Source: Candolleomyces eurysporus (taxonomy: Eukaryota > Basidiomycota > Agaricomycetes > Agaricales > Psathyrellaceae). Taken from it: a stretch of DNA of 52,323 nt. Made by a program: the position numbers and the translations under genes. The stretch lies in assembly GCA_027579435.1 (NCBI GenBank), contig JANBPK010001236.1, positions 1-52,323 on the forward strand. The letters run 5' to 3'. Under the pieces are notes generated by a model, which was given only the letters and a program-made list of their open reading frames with translations, was not told the DNA's origin and did not search any database. Numbering within the stretch: position 1 is the stretch's first letter; the number at the start of each line of letters is the position of its first letter. Below, piece by piece: positions 10,007-19,694 of this stretch.

Positions 10007-11015
10007 GTGACAACGACTGTAAATAAAGTTACTTGAGTTAGTAACTTTATCTAACTTTCCGCCTGCAAGTTAGGGTCTCTAACGTGGCTACAATTGGTTG
10101 TTTTCCACGCAACTGGCCAAGTGAACGTGTCGCCGGTGTTGGTGAGATATATCCATAATGCCGCCTCATCAAATATCGTGCTGGAGCTAGTAGATGTGGG
10201 CCAGGTAACATGGTGAAAACGGAAGAAAAACGCAGGGTTCGTTGAGGCTTCGCTGATGGGACCAAGCCTCCGGGTGGAACGGGACGAGGACGAGGATGAG
10301 GAGTTCCAGGTGAGATGTGATGAGGAAACGACGGAGCTCACGGGGAAGGGCAGGCAATGGTCGCGAGCTAGGAACAATCTCTGCGAGACCCAGATCTGTT
10401 GTCGTCGTTGGAAAGCTGAACGACTGAGCACTGGGAAGTATTGCGAGGATAGGGGAGGTTTCCGGGGTAACCTCGATGATGGTGGACCTGACAACTCGCC
10501 TAAGTACTCCAATCGTACCCTCCAAAGGTAGGACACGGGTATCCACAACACCTGGAATTGACGCAGCATAATCCTGCTCGTACCTAGTGGGTGCCCGTAC
10601 CAATCATCCTTCGTTTGCGTTCCTCTCTAGATCCGACAACGAACATTCAACCTCATCTCCTAAAGCTCTGTGATAGGCAAATATAAAAATAAGGTTATCG
10701 TCTCCGGCTGTCCCTTCCCATATGAAAGCGAGCCACAATGGCCGTGCTTCAGCGCGCAGGCTGGGACTCACCTAGGACCCACCCAACATGCCCATTTGGC
10801 GAAAAGACAATATACAGCTCAATTTTACTTGTGCTAACTTGTATGTAGTTTGATCTTAGCTTAAGTTAACATGCTCTAACTTGGTCTAACTTGAATGTTA
10901 ACATGAAGTAAACGTGTCGGGGAAAGATTTACTTAAGCTGAAAAAGTTAGAAAAAGTTGAGTTAGTAAGGGAACAAGTTACGTGCACAAGTAACTTTGTT
11001 AACCACCGTGACAAC
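10007..11015. mobile_element. 993 bp non-autonomous hAT-like MITE with 8 bp target duplication
   Basis: The element proper is 10015-11007. It is flanked by identical 8 bp direct repeats GTGACAAC (10007-10014 and 11008-11015). Its ends form imperfect 21 bp inverted repeats: left GACTGTAAATAAAGTTACTTG and right, read inward, GGTGGTTAACAAAGTTACTTG, with 16 of 21 positions matching and the inner 11 identical. Subterminal TAACTTG or CAAGTTA motifs recur near both ends. The paralogous site in tandem unit 2 (about 11932, ATGACGACCGACTC) lacks the insert, giving a natural empty site. An 8 bp duplication is characteristic of hAT transposases. No transposase-like frame is visible; a minus-strand frame of about 170 codons inside shows no motifs. 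Confidence 0.8.
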
Positions 11016-11229
11016 CGACTCTGTCAAGGCTCAAAGTCAGGCTTTGCTCCATCCAGTTGTTGGACACGGAAAGCTCTAGGGGCGGGTTTGGTGCTATCTC
11101 CAATGCTTCCCACTCGAGTCGAGCACGAGCCATTCTCCAATTGAGCGTCTGTCGATGGCTATTCAGCGGCTTTAACACCTCCAATATCCAAGAACCGACG
11201 TACATTAGAGATATCATGTCATCTCACCA
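10999..11229 (-). pseudogene. NACHT relic D: last exon only, stop supplied by the MITE
   Basis: The last exon shared by the NACHT family is intact here: after a CATCGACAG acceptor it begins at 11148 with L-N-W-x-M-A-R-A-R and continues through the conserved P-N-P-P-L-E-L and S-L-T-L-S-L-D. The preceding micro-exon (about 11185-11215) is degenerate but keeps a GTACGT donor. No NACHT core lies upstream. The MITE inserted within the last codons: the frame reads H-G-G and stops at a TAA (10999-11001) that belongs to the MITE terminus, where gene B reads H-G and stops. This is therefore a fourth copy reduced to its 3' end. Confidence 0.7.
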
Positions 11230-11925
11230 GAGCTCATGGAGTCTACCAGAGCGTCGTCCAATGAGTGCACCAGTCGACGTTCGTCATTCGATCACCGGGT
11301 CGGGTCGTGCAGAGTCACCTCTTCAATGTCTTACTGGTGACGGTGGCTTTCAAGTACCTTCCTACGGCGCATGGAGACGAAACTTTGGGTGAGTTCTATG
11401 TGGGAGCTATGGTCTTCCAGGTAAGCGATGCAAACATTTGCGCCGTTCAAATTCTCATTGCCTTGCCATTGGTCCAGTTATAAAATATATTCAACTGAAA
11501 CACATTGTGCGCGATAGACAGCGGCAGCACCCTGTTCTCCTTCTTTGCCCTAATTTGTTCATATCCCTACTCCTTCCCCGCCCGTTCCTCAAGTGCAAAA
11601 CTCCCCTACCCCGACAGGATGCTCCACCATTGTCTACTATCCTTGATGAGAATTTGCCGTTTTCAGCGACATCTAGGTACAGAGCGGAGGAGAGGTTCAG
11701 TGTGTACTGAATACCAAAATTCTGAGGTCCGTGCATGACCTGTTAAGATCGATGGCGACTTTGAGAGGCGGTTCATGCTGCTGAAGCGGTCAAGGTCTAG
11801 AGCTATTGATCGACAATATGTAGTGCAACAATCAATTAAATGCTTTGCAGGACACGAATCCCCCTAATCAGGGGAAAGGACGTACTAGTTCAGGGTCTGA
11901 ATCGGGAGACGTGGATGTTGGGCCG
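11230..11925. repeat. Tandem unit 2: 3' flank of NACHT gene B
   Basis: Counterpart of 8930-10007, lying between relic D and the stop of gene B; with the last exons of B it forms the second unit of the tandem duplication. No coding frame is supported. A related flank appears below gene C (about 15600-15660, ACGTGGAT followed by CGCTATC and GTTGACACCCGAC), so this is the ancestral 3' flank of the NACHT family here. Confidence 0.6.
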
Positions 11926-14208
11926 CTATCCATGACGACCGACTCCGTCAAGGCTCAAAGTCAAGCTTTCCTCCACGCATTCATAAGAAATGGAAAGCTC
12001 TAGGGGTGGGTTCGGTGTTATCTTCAATTTTTTCCACTTATGTCGAGCACGAGCCATTATCCAATTGAGCGCCTGTCGATGACTACTCAGCAGTTTTAAC
12101 ACCTCCAGCACCCAAGAACTGACGTACGTTGAATATATCAGTGCCTGACCAGTGTTCCTGAAGGCTTAGAGTATCACTATGCCGAGACGGAAGCTCTGGG
12201 TCAAGTGCACGTACCACGTCAAAAACATACATCTTTTCTCTTCCAGTTGAGGGAGGGCCTCGAAGTTCTGCAAACTACACAGGTTTTTCCAGCTATTAAA
12301 ATGATAGAAGAATGAAATTTGAATCAAAAAACATACATTAGCATGGATCGCAGTTGATGCGCGTCGCAGGTGCTGTTGCAAGGTTTTGTGCGTGTGTTCA
12401 GAGATTCGGAACGCGTGTTCTCGGGAATCCGCGGCATTGTAAGGCAATTTTGTTTTGAGCCAGAGTAGAATGCGGCGGTCAGGACATTCCGCCGCCAGCT
12501 CCAACTGTTTTGCACACTCGATGAGTAGATATGAATCCTCGTTTGAAGGCAGGGAGCCAATTTTAAAGAGGGTGTGAAAAAATACAGAGCAGAGGAAAGT
12601 GTGATGAGGTATTCGATCGTCAAGCAAAAGTTGACGAGCCTTGAACTGCTCAATTTCCTGGATGAAGTCACAGACTTCTAGTAGCGCGAATTCTCGCCAA
12701 TGGGATTCGAAGAGCCACCGGCCATAAAGATGGGCCATATCATTGTGGTTTTTGAGGGCGGAAGAAAAGGAAAAGTAGGATAGATAGAGATGAAACGAGT
12801 GTGGAACGAAGAAAGATCCCGACCGGCTTTCACTGGTGAGGAAGTCGTGGAGGGACGTATGGCATAGAGTCACTTTGCCTTCCTGGTCGGTTCCCGGGAC
12901 ATGAATAATAGCTTGCAGGTTCAACAGCACACGAATGACTTCGAAGGCTTCGATGCCAAGAAGCTCCGCTATCTCGACAATCGAGAGTTTTCTACCGAGG
13001 AGTGCGATGGTAGAGATAATGTTGCGGAAATGGGGGNAGATGTTCTGAACGAGCAAGGGTTTGAGCGTACAGGCCATCAAGGCCGTTCATCTCCAAGGTA
13101 AGTGGTAGGCGCTCCATCGGTGTTGTAGGATCTTCTTGGGTAGGCGGTTGGACTATGTATTTGAATATTGTCGACGCCAGAACGAATGATCCATTGATGT
13201 GCGAGATCAACTTGTCCATGTCCGGCTTCGTTGGCCATGACCCACGCGCTTGAACGTACGCTCGAATGACACGGTCCCGCTTGGCTAGCATCTGGAATGA
13301 GGCCTGTAGAAAATCTTCGATGTCTTTGTACGCTGAGTGACTGTCGAGATCCCCCAGCAAAACCCTTCTAGTCTCCAGGCGCTCGCGGATGTGTTGCTCT
13401 ACTCGACTGGCAATGAAGATACGGAGTGGGATATCAGGGTGTTCTTCGAAGAAGTCGAGCATCTGATCGATGAACTCCTCCACACCGCGCTTGTCCTCAC
13501 ACTCATCGAGTCCATCGATGACGATGATAAAAGGTGTCTTGGTGGGGACCTTGTTCATGGCAGACTGGAACGGTTTGTAGACTAGACGTTCCAGCTGCCG
13601 TGTCAAGGAGACACAATCGTTCAGGATGCCAGGGTTCGCGCTTAACGCGGCGTCGATGAACGGCGCTGTTGCAGGCAATGCAGATGCCATTTGAGTAGCC
13701 AACGTCGCAGCAAATTTCTTCATCGTGCTCCTCTCGCCGGCGTTACGGAAGAAAAAGTAGCTTGCGAGCAAGCGGCCGGATTCCTCGAAAATGTCGGCGA
13801 TTTTGAGGGAGACTGCTGACTTTCCACAGCCAGCGAAGCCGTGGAGCCAGTAGATGTGGGGGGTCGCGGTGTATACCACCAGGGCGTACGCGGTCCGCGG
13901 CACCTGATGGAACCCGTCGGCCCATGTGGTGATTTCGGTGATCACCTTTTTTCTGGTTCCAGGAAAACACACAGAGTCGGGAGGCGATGTCTTTCGATCT
14001 CGGGTGTGAGACGCGTCGGGAATGGGATTAAGGCGAGCGGTTAGGTCTGGAGATAGTTAAAGGAATGGATGTGGGTGTAGCCAACTTGATTACCTCCGCC
14101 TCCGTTGTAAAGGTACTGATTTCCGGCAATAATGTTAATGGTTTGCTGCCCGAGCTGGAATCCGTGAGCGCCGGAGAGGTTTTCGAAGTGGAAGGGCAGG
14201 TCTGCCAT
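11926..14208 (-). CDS. NACHT gene B: short NLR-like NACHT NTPase
   Basis: Five exons: 14094-14208, 12337-14046, 12215-12274, 12128-12157 and 11926-12072, about 686 residues once one surplus base is ignored. The start M-A-D-L-P-F-H-F-E-N is the first ATG below a TATA-like box and aligns with gene C. Exon 1 carries G-Q-Q-T-I-N-I-I-A-G-N-Q-Y. Exon 2 has the P-loop G-F-A-G-C-G-K-S, Walker B I-I-V-I-D-G-L-D-E-C, I-A-S-R-V-E-Q-H-I-R-E-R-L-E, and the winged-helix-like tail with H-V-P-G-T-D and H-T-S-L-H-D-F-L-T. The N at 13037 next to a G run shifts the frame by one; removing it restores L-P-H-F-R-N-I-I as in A and C, so the break is probably an assembly error. No C-terminal repeat domain is present. 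Confidence 0.85.
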
Positions 14209-14420
14209 CATTGAGAGAGTGTGGAGGTGAGCAATTGAATGGTATAAAAGTACTAGGAAGGCCAGAGTCTAGGCAATTGCGCTACCTCAGACAGCATGCG
14301 GAAAGTCCCGTGAGAGGCCAAAGCCATATCAACATGTCACAGCAGGACATAGCAATGCACCGCCCACGAGCGCCAATCACAGGGACGGGAACTCTGAGGT
14401 CCCGTTCTTTTGAGTAACTT
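14209..14420 (-). promoter_or_regulatory. Promoter region of NACHT gene B
   Basis: A TATA-like TTTATACC lies about 25 nt above the ATG on the minus strand (near 14232), and the block at 14280-14365 is conserved upstream of gene A (6405-6487). The short distance suggests a very short 5' leader or a second TATA-independent start. Confidence 0.45.
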
Positions 14421-15662
14421 GAGCAGTTTCCGCCTGGGTCGCGGAAAATTCAGTCTTCGGCTGACCATCCCCAACGATCAGTTGGTGAACAGAATTGCGG
14501 GTACTTAGAGTCGGTGTCCGACGAGAGGTGGAGTGAACTTGTGAATCAGTGCGCCTTTTTCCGTCGTCGGGCGTTGCTGTAAGCCTGGTCACCCAGCCTT
14601 ACTATGTGACCGTTTTCTTTCTGCTTTTTGGAAGCTTCGGTCATTTCTATCAACTGTATAGTACTAGTGTTTCCACGTCTTCAATTATGTACAGACTCTC
14701 TTAACATTCTCTTCCTTTGTACGCATGTACCGTTCGTGCCCCCCAACGAATATACCGCGTGGTCCTGTCAACAAACTTGTATGACCGCGCGAGTGTACCT
14801 GACTAACGACAGGCTTCCAATCGCATCGCGGACATCGGACGTTGGGCAAGGTCTTGTTACAGCCGAAAGATTCAGAGGGAGGGGAGTTAATGGGAAGGAA
14901 TACACTTAGGAATAAAGACTAGAGCCCCATTGAATGGCCCAAGTTCTCAAAGGGCGGCGTCACTGCAACGGCGAATATTGCTGGGAATGCCCACCCAGCG
15001 CCAGCGCCGTCAGGAACACTTCTTGCAGGAACACTCATTCATAGATAGCCCAGGGTAAAATTGGAGAGGAGGTTGAGTGAGATGGTGAAGTTTTCACAGG
15101 CAGGTGGGAGGTAGAAAAATTCTTCCCGAGTGGCTCAGTACAGCGGCTACATTGTGCAGACCTGCTGGGTTGACCGTACGCATGACTGTGTTAGGAACGA
15201 CAATTGAGGTCTGAAACGCAGGAGCTGCTTGAGGGCGAGAAGAGAGCGGGTGGATATCATGATGGCTGCCGTGCCAGAAATCTCGAGTTCGATGCCTACC
15301 GATGCGTAGGCATGGCTTGGTAAAATACATCGGAACTCGGAGCGGGGTTTTGTGTTGGACCTTGGTCGTGACTCAGTTCTAGAACGATGGATTGGTAGTA
15401 TCATAACTCGTAGTTTAAACAAAGGTTTATCCAAGTTCGATAGAGGATGGGCGATCTTTCTGCGCTCGCCGCGAACGCATAGATCGCACGTGCACGCTTG
15501 CACCACTACAGGTTCCGCTCTCTGTCCTGAGGTCTCACCTCATCTCTCTTGAATCAAATAAACACCTTGTACAAGATAAGAAAGGGTGAAGGAGTACCAT
15601 TTCAGCTAACTGGACCAGAAAACGTGGATTCTAGGTCGCTATCGTTGACACCCGACGCCTCG
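14421..15662. other. Gap between NACHT genes B and C; no supported gene
   Basis: Open frames here are short and show no domain motifs. The right end (about 15590-15662) is the conserved 3' flank of gene C. The stretch near 14930-15170 faintly recalls repeat R but I could not align it convincingly. Confidence 0.4.
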
Positions 15663-17974
15663 TCAAAGCTGCAGAATTAGCCGGGTGCCGAGGACCCTCA
15701 ACAAAAGCTCAAGGGGAGGGGGCGGCGTCATTCTCAATTCTTCCCACTTGAATCGAGCACGAGCCACTATCCATGTTAGCGCCTGTCGAGGATGATTCAG
15801 CGGCTCTAACACCTCCACGATTCAAGAATTGACGTACGTTGAAAATATCAATACCCGAGCAGTGACCCTGAAAGCCAGGATTAGCACCGTGACAAGATTG
15901 AAGCCCTGGATCGACTGCACGTACTCTACTGATAGCAAACTCCTTTTTCGTTCCAGGTGAGGAACGCTGAAATTCTAGAATTTCTGGAAACTAGATACAA
16001 GTTGTCAGTCATTGGGAAAAATCACAGGATGGATTTTGGAAAACATACATTAGTATGGATCGCAGTTGATGCGCGTTGCAGGTCATGCTGGAGGGTTTGA
16101 TATGTGTGTTCGGTGATTTGGACCGCGCCGAAACCATGACCCCATAAATTATACGCCAAGCCTCCTTCCAGCCAGAGTCTAATGCGTCGGTCGGAACATT
16201 CCACCGCCAGCGCCAAGTGCATAGTACACTTGGTGAGTAGATAAGAACTATCACTCAAGGGCCGGGATTGTGGCCGAAAGAGGGTGTAAAAGAACATGCT
16301 ACAGAGGAAGACGTGATAAGGCAGCCTATTGACAAGCAATGGTTGACGAGTCTTGAACTGTTCAATTTCGTTGATGAAGTCGCAGGCGGTTGAATCGACG
16401 AATGACCGCCAATGGGCATCGAAATACTGCCAATCATAGTCAAGGACGTGCGTCTCGCTCCTTTCGAAGACAGAGAAAAAGCAATAGTATGACAGGTAAA
16501 GATGGAATGAGAGCGGAACAAAGAAAAGGCCCGAGCGACTTTCGGCGGTGAGAAAGTCGCGGAAGGACGTATGGCACACTGTCACGTTGCCTTCCACGTC
16601 AGTCCCAGGAACATGAATAATTGCTTGCAGGTTTAAAAGGACGCGAACAACTTCAAAAGGTTGGATGCCAAGGAGGCCTGCTATCCAAACAATTGGCATT
16701 GAATAGCGAAGGACTGTGATGGTAGAAATGATGTCACGGAAATGAGGGAGATGTTGCGAACGAGCGAGCGTTTGGGCATACAGGCTGTCGAGGCCGTTCA
16801 TCTCCAGGGTGAGTGGGAGGCGATCCATGGGCGTCCTGGGATCTTCTTCAGTGGGTGGTTGGACTATGTATTGGAACATGGTCGATGCCAGAACAAAGGA
16901 ACCGCCGATATGCTTGTTCAATTTGTCTATGTCCGTTTTTGTTGGCCATGACCCACATACTCGAACGTACGCTTGAATGATACGGTCCCGCGTCGCTGCC
17001 ATCTGGAATGAGGCCTGTAGAAACCTCTCTATGTCTTTAAGTGGTGAGTGACTGTCGAGATTTCCCAACCGAACCCCGACAGTCTCCAGACGCTCACGGA
17101 TGTGTTGTTCTACTCGACTGGCGATGAAGATTCGGAGTGGAATGGTGGGGTGTTCGTCGAAGAAGGCAAGCATACGATTGATAAACTCTTCTACGCCTCG
17201 CCTGTCGTCACACTCATCGAGTCCGTCGATGACAATGATGTAAGGCCCTTTTGCAAGAGCCTCTTTGAGAATGTCTCCTTTCATGACCTCCTGGAACGGG
17301 TTATAGACCAAGCGCTCCAACTGTCTGGTCAAGGAGACGGAATTGTTGAGTAGGCCCGGATCGGTGCGCAAAGCAGTTTCGATGAAAGGTGCCGTCGCAG
17401 GCAACGCAGACGCTAGCTGACTCGCCAACGTCACTGCAAATCTCTTCATCGTGCTCCGGTCGCCAGCGTTACGGAAGAAGAAGTAGCTTGCGAGCAAGCG
17501 CCCGGATTCTTCAAAAATGTCGGCAATTTTGAGGGAGACAGCTGACTTTCCACAGCCGGCGAAGCCGTGAAGCCAGTAAACGTGGGGGGTTGGTGTACAT
17601 ACTACCAAGGCGGAAAAGGTAATCCCAATCTCCCCTCCCTCAGTCCCAGGCACCAAATCCACCGCGTCAGCCCAGGTGGTGACCTCCTTGATTACCCCTT
17701 CCCTAGTTCCAGGGAAACACGCCGAGTCGGGAGGGGATGCCTTTCGATCTCGAGTGTGAGACGCATCAGGGATCGGATTAAGGCGAGCAAATAGATCTAA
17801 GGAATGAGATAGTAGAATCAAGCAATGGGGATTGGCTCAGTCAACGTGCTCACCTCCACCGCCGATAGAAAGGTATTGACTTCCAGCGATAACATTGATA
17901 GTTTGTTGCCCAAGCAGGAAATCATGAGCGCCCGCGAAATTCTCGAAGTTGAGGGCCCGGGGTGGATACGCCAT
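15663..17974 (-). CDS. NACHT gene C: short NLR-like NACHT NTPase
   Basis: The cleanest of the three paralogues: five exons, 17854-17974, 16049-17796, 15925-15990, 15838-15867 and 15663-15782, giving 694 residues. Exon 1 (40 codons) opens M-A-Y-P-P-R-A-L-N-F-E-N and carries G-Q-Q-T-I-N-V-I-A-G-S-Q-Y. The P-loop G-F-A-G-C-G-K-S is at residues about 118-125, Walker B I-I-V-I-D-G-L-D-E-C at about 227-236, and I-A-S-R-V-E-Q-H follows. A winged-helix-like region ends in V-C-H-T-S-F-R-D-F-L-T. After a phase-0 intron the tail runs through a 10-codon micro-exon (G-I-D-I-F-N) into a last exon with T-W-I-V-A-R-A-R-F-K-W-E-E-L. The family normally adds WD40, ankyrin or TPR repeats; here the protein ends about 70 residues after the winged helix part. 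Substrate and partner are unknown. Confidence 0.88.
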
Positions 17975-19450
17975 TCAAAGAGCGCTGGCATAAGCAATCG
18001 GATGGGCTAGAAGATGGGAAGGGGGGCGGATGTGGCAGGATGGCAAAGGGCATTTGCCATAGCGGTGACCGCAAGAGCCCTAGGCGGACCGTAGATGACG
18101 TAGATACCCGGCGACCTGATTCCCAATGCATCGCGCGTTTTCTCAACTCTACATCGTCGCTGGACTTAGACCATCACGAGTATCCTCGCTGGCTGGTCGC
18201 CGCGGTACCAGTTGAGGAACAGGTGATGCCGGAGTGCTCGGTTGGGAAAAACTACATAAAGTGAGCACTTGCCTCTTCTACTCTTTTCCGCTAGTATTAG
18301 ATCTGAAGGGCCTCGTGCTAGAGACAACTGCAATTTGCCACTCCAGCAGCCTGAGTGCCCGGGCCTTCAACAGCACTTAAGCTCCATTAAAGCTCTGAAT
18401 ATATAAAGCACAAGACCATCGATGGTGGCAACACCAGATTCCCTTTCACGCTCGAGGCCTAGTCCTTCCCTCCTTGACATCTCGCGAGAATAACCAAAAT
18501 CTCTTCCAGTTCCATAGCTGTCGAAGGACTTTACCGCGTTCGAGTATCAATGCTAGGGCTTGAGGAGCAGCATTAAGATGAGCTTTCGACTAGCAGCTGA
18601 GAAAGTCAAGAGTACACGCGGGAAGTTGGGAGTAGGAGAATATATACTAAGAGGGCAAGAGGGTTGAGAGCGATGACGATGAGATCAAGTTAGTTGATAT
18701 TTCCGGAGGCTGAGATTAGCCTATAATTAAGATAAGATAAGCAGGCGTTTTAACTGCATTGTCACTTTTTTATTTTAGCTCCATTGGGTTGCAAGTTTCT
18801 CTCCGACCGTTCTGTTATTCATGGGTCACTGGGGTCCCCGGCCTCTCACTTTTCGAGATTCATTAGACTCGACAGCAAGAAAGGAGAAGCCGGTGGTTAT
18901 TTAGCACCGCAATTATTTCACACGAATCCCAACTCCTAATTGGCCTGTCAGCTACGAAAGGTGGCTCATCTTGCGTCGTCAATGCACCGATCCTGCGCCG
19001 TCATTATGTCTCCCGATGCTGATACACTCGGCCGTAGGCACCACCGTCAAGTCTCGACGTGAAATTTTGCTGCCTTCACTCCGTACCTTCGCCAAGCACA
19101 CTCTCGGAATACCGTGATGCTCCCGTTCATCTGACTGCAATAGAGAGGACCGCGGAAGGTCTCATTCTAATCAACTTGCGCGTTATGGGCCGTCGCGTTG
19201 CGCGGCATATCCCGAGGACTCAGGGGGGTTCATGGCCCTTGGGAAGTACTCTTGTATTCTTTTACTCTAAAATCATAAATATAATAAAATTTATTATGGT
19301 CGAACTGAACCTTAAGCGTTTGAAATGCAATGAAAAGACTTGCACATAGCAAGGTTTGAACCCAAAGCTATGGTCATGGTCACATGACATATAAGTCACT
19401 GGGTCTTATAAGCTCGTATTCTTGGCACTGGGTACCTGCACCATACTTGT
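17975..19450. other. Gene-free stretch between NACHT gene C and the Helitron
   Basis: Includes the gene C promoter side. A TATATAAAG near 18400 and pyrimidine-rich runs near 18440-18480 could be promoter elements, but no gene follows. AT-rich sequence at 19265-19300 and a degenerate RNA polymerase III B-box-like GGTTCAAACC (minus strand, near 19353-19362) suggest a small non-coding repeat. No intact gene is seen. Confidence 0.4.
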
Positions 19451-19451
19451 G

Positions 19452-19611
19452 GAGAGGGCCGTTGCCACAGCACGGCGGTACGAGTCTTTACGTCTTTGTG
19501 GTCTTTATTTTTTTNAATGTTTTGGTCTCTTTTGTTGTCTTTTAACCTGAGGACCTTTTATTTGAAAGAGGCATAAAGACTTGTACTGCTGTGCATGGCA
19601 ATGGCCCTCTC
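19452..19611. repeat. Inverted repeat at the 3' side of the Helitron
   Basis: Arms at 19452-19490 and 19573-19611 are inverted copies sharing GAGAGGGCC, TTGCCA, GTAC and AGTCTTTA blocks. Most differences replace CG in the left arm by CA in the right arm. About 80 nt, including the N at 19515, separate them. In the Helitron's own orientation (minus) the structure follows the polyprotein stop by about 80 nt, roughly where a terminal hairpin would be, but the arms are far longer than typical Helitron hairpins and no CTRR terminus could be fixed. Confidence 0.6.
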
Positions 19612-19694
19612 AATAAATTGGATTTCTTGGGGATAATAAATAGATTTACATATTATAGATAAATATGTGCTAAGGTAGCATAGCTTACAGGCAA

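Larger units (their letters stand above)
8930..11229. repeat. Tandem unit 1: duplicated NACHT 3' end and flank, with MITE insertion
   Basis: This unit is a diverged tandem copy of 11230-12165. Matches include GCAGCACCCT-TCTCCTTC and CCTAATTTGTTCATATCC (9620-9665 against 11524-11569), ACCATTGTCTACTATCC (9711-9727 against 11625-11641), GTTCAGGGTCTGAA (about 9966 and 11889), and the last NACHT exon (11004-11148 against 11926-12072). Weaker similarity extends left to about 8930 (ATGAGTGCTCCA near 8944 against ATGAGTGCACCA near 11259). Unit 1 is longer because of extra sequence and a 993 bp insertion at 10015-11007. Confidence 0.7.

Noticed and set aside
10047..10603. Minus-strand frames of 72-172 codons inside the MITE as a transposase
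   Set aside because: They overlap each other, lack hAT or other transposase motifs, and have low-complexity serine/proline composition.
12177..12337. Continuation of gene B straight through the intron at 12275-12336
   Set aside because: The long open frame to 12166 reads through a GTATGT donor; in A and C the same region also has donors, and only the spliced frame is conserved.
19353..19362. B-box-like GGTTCAAACC as a tRNA gene
   Set aside because: No acceptor stem, anticodon arm or A box could be folded around it.
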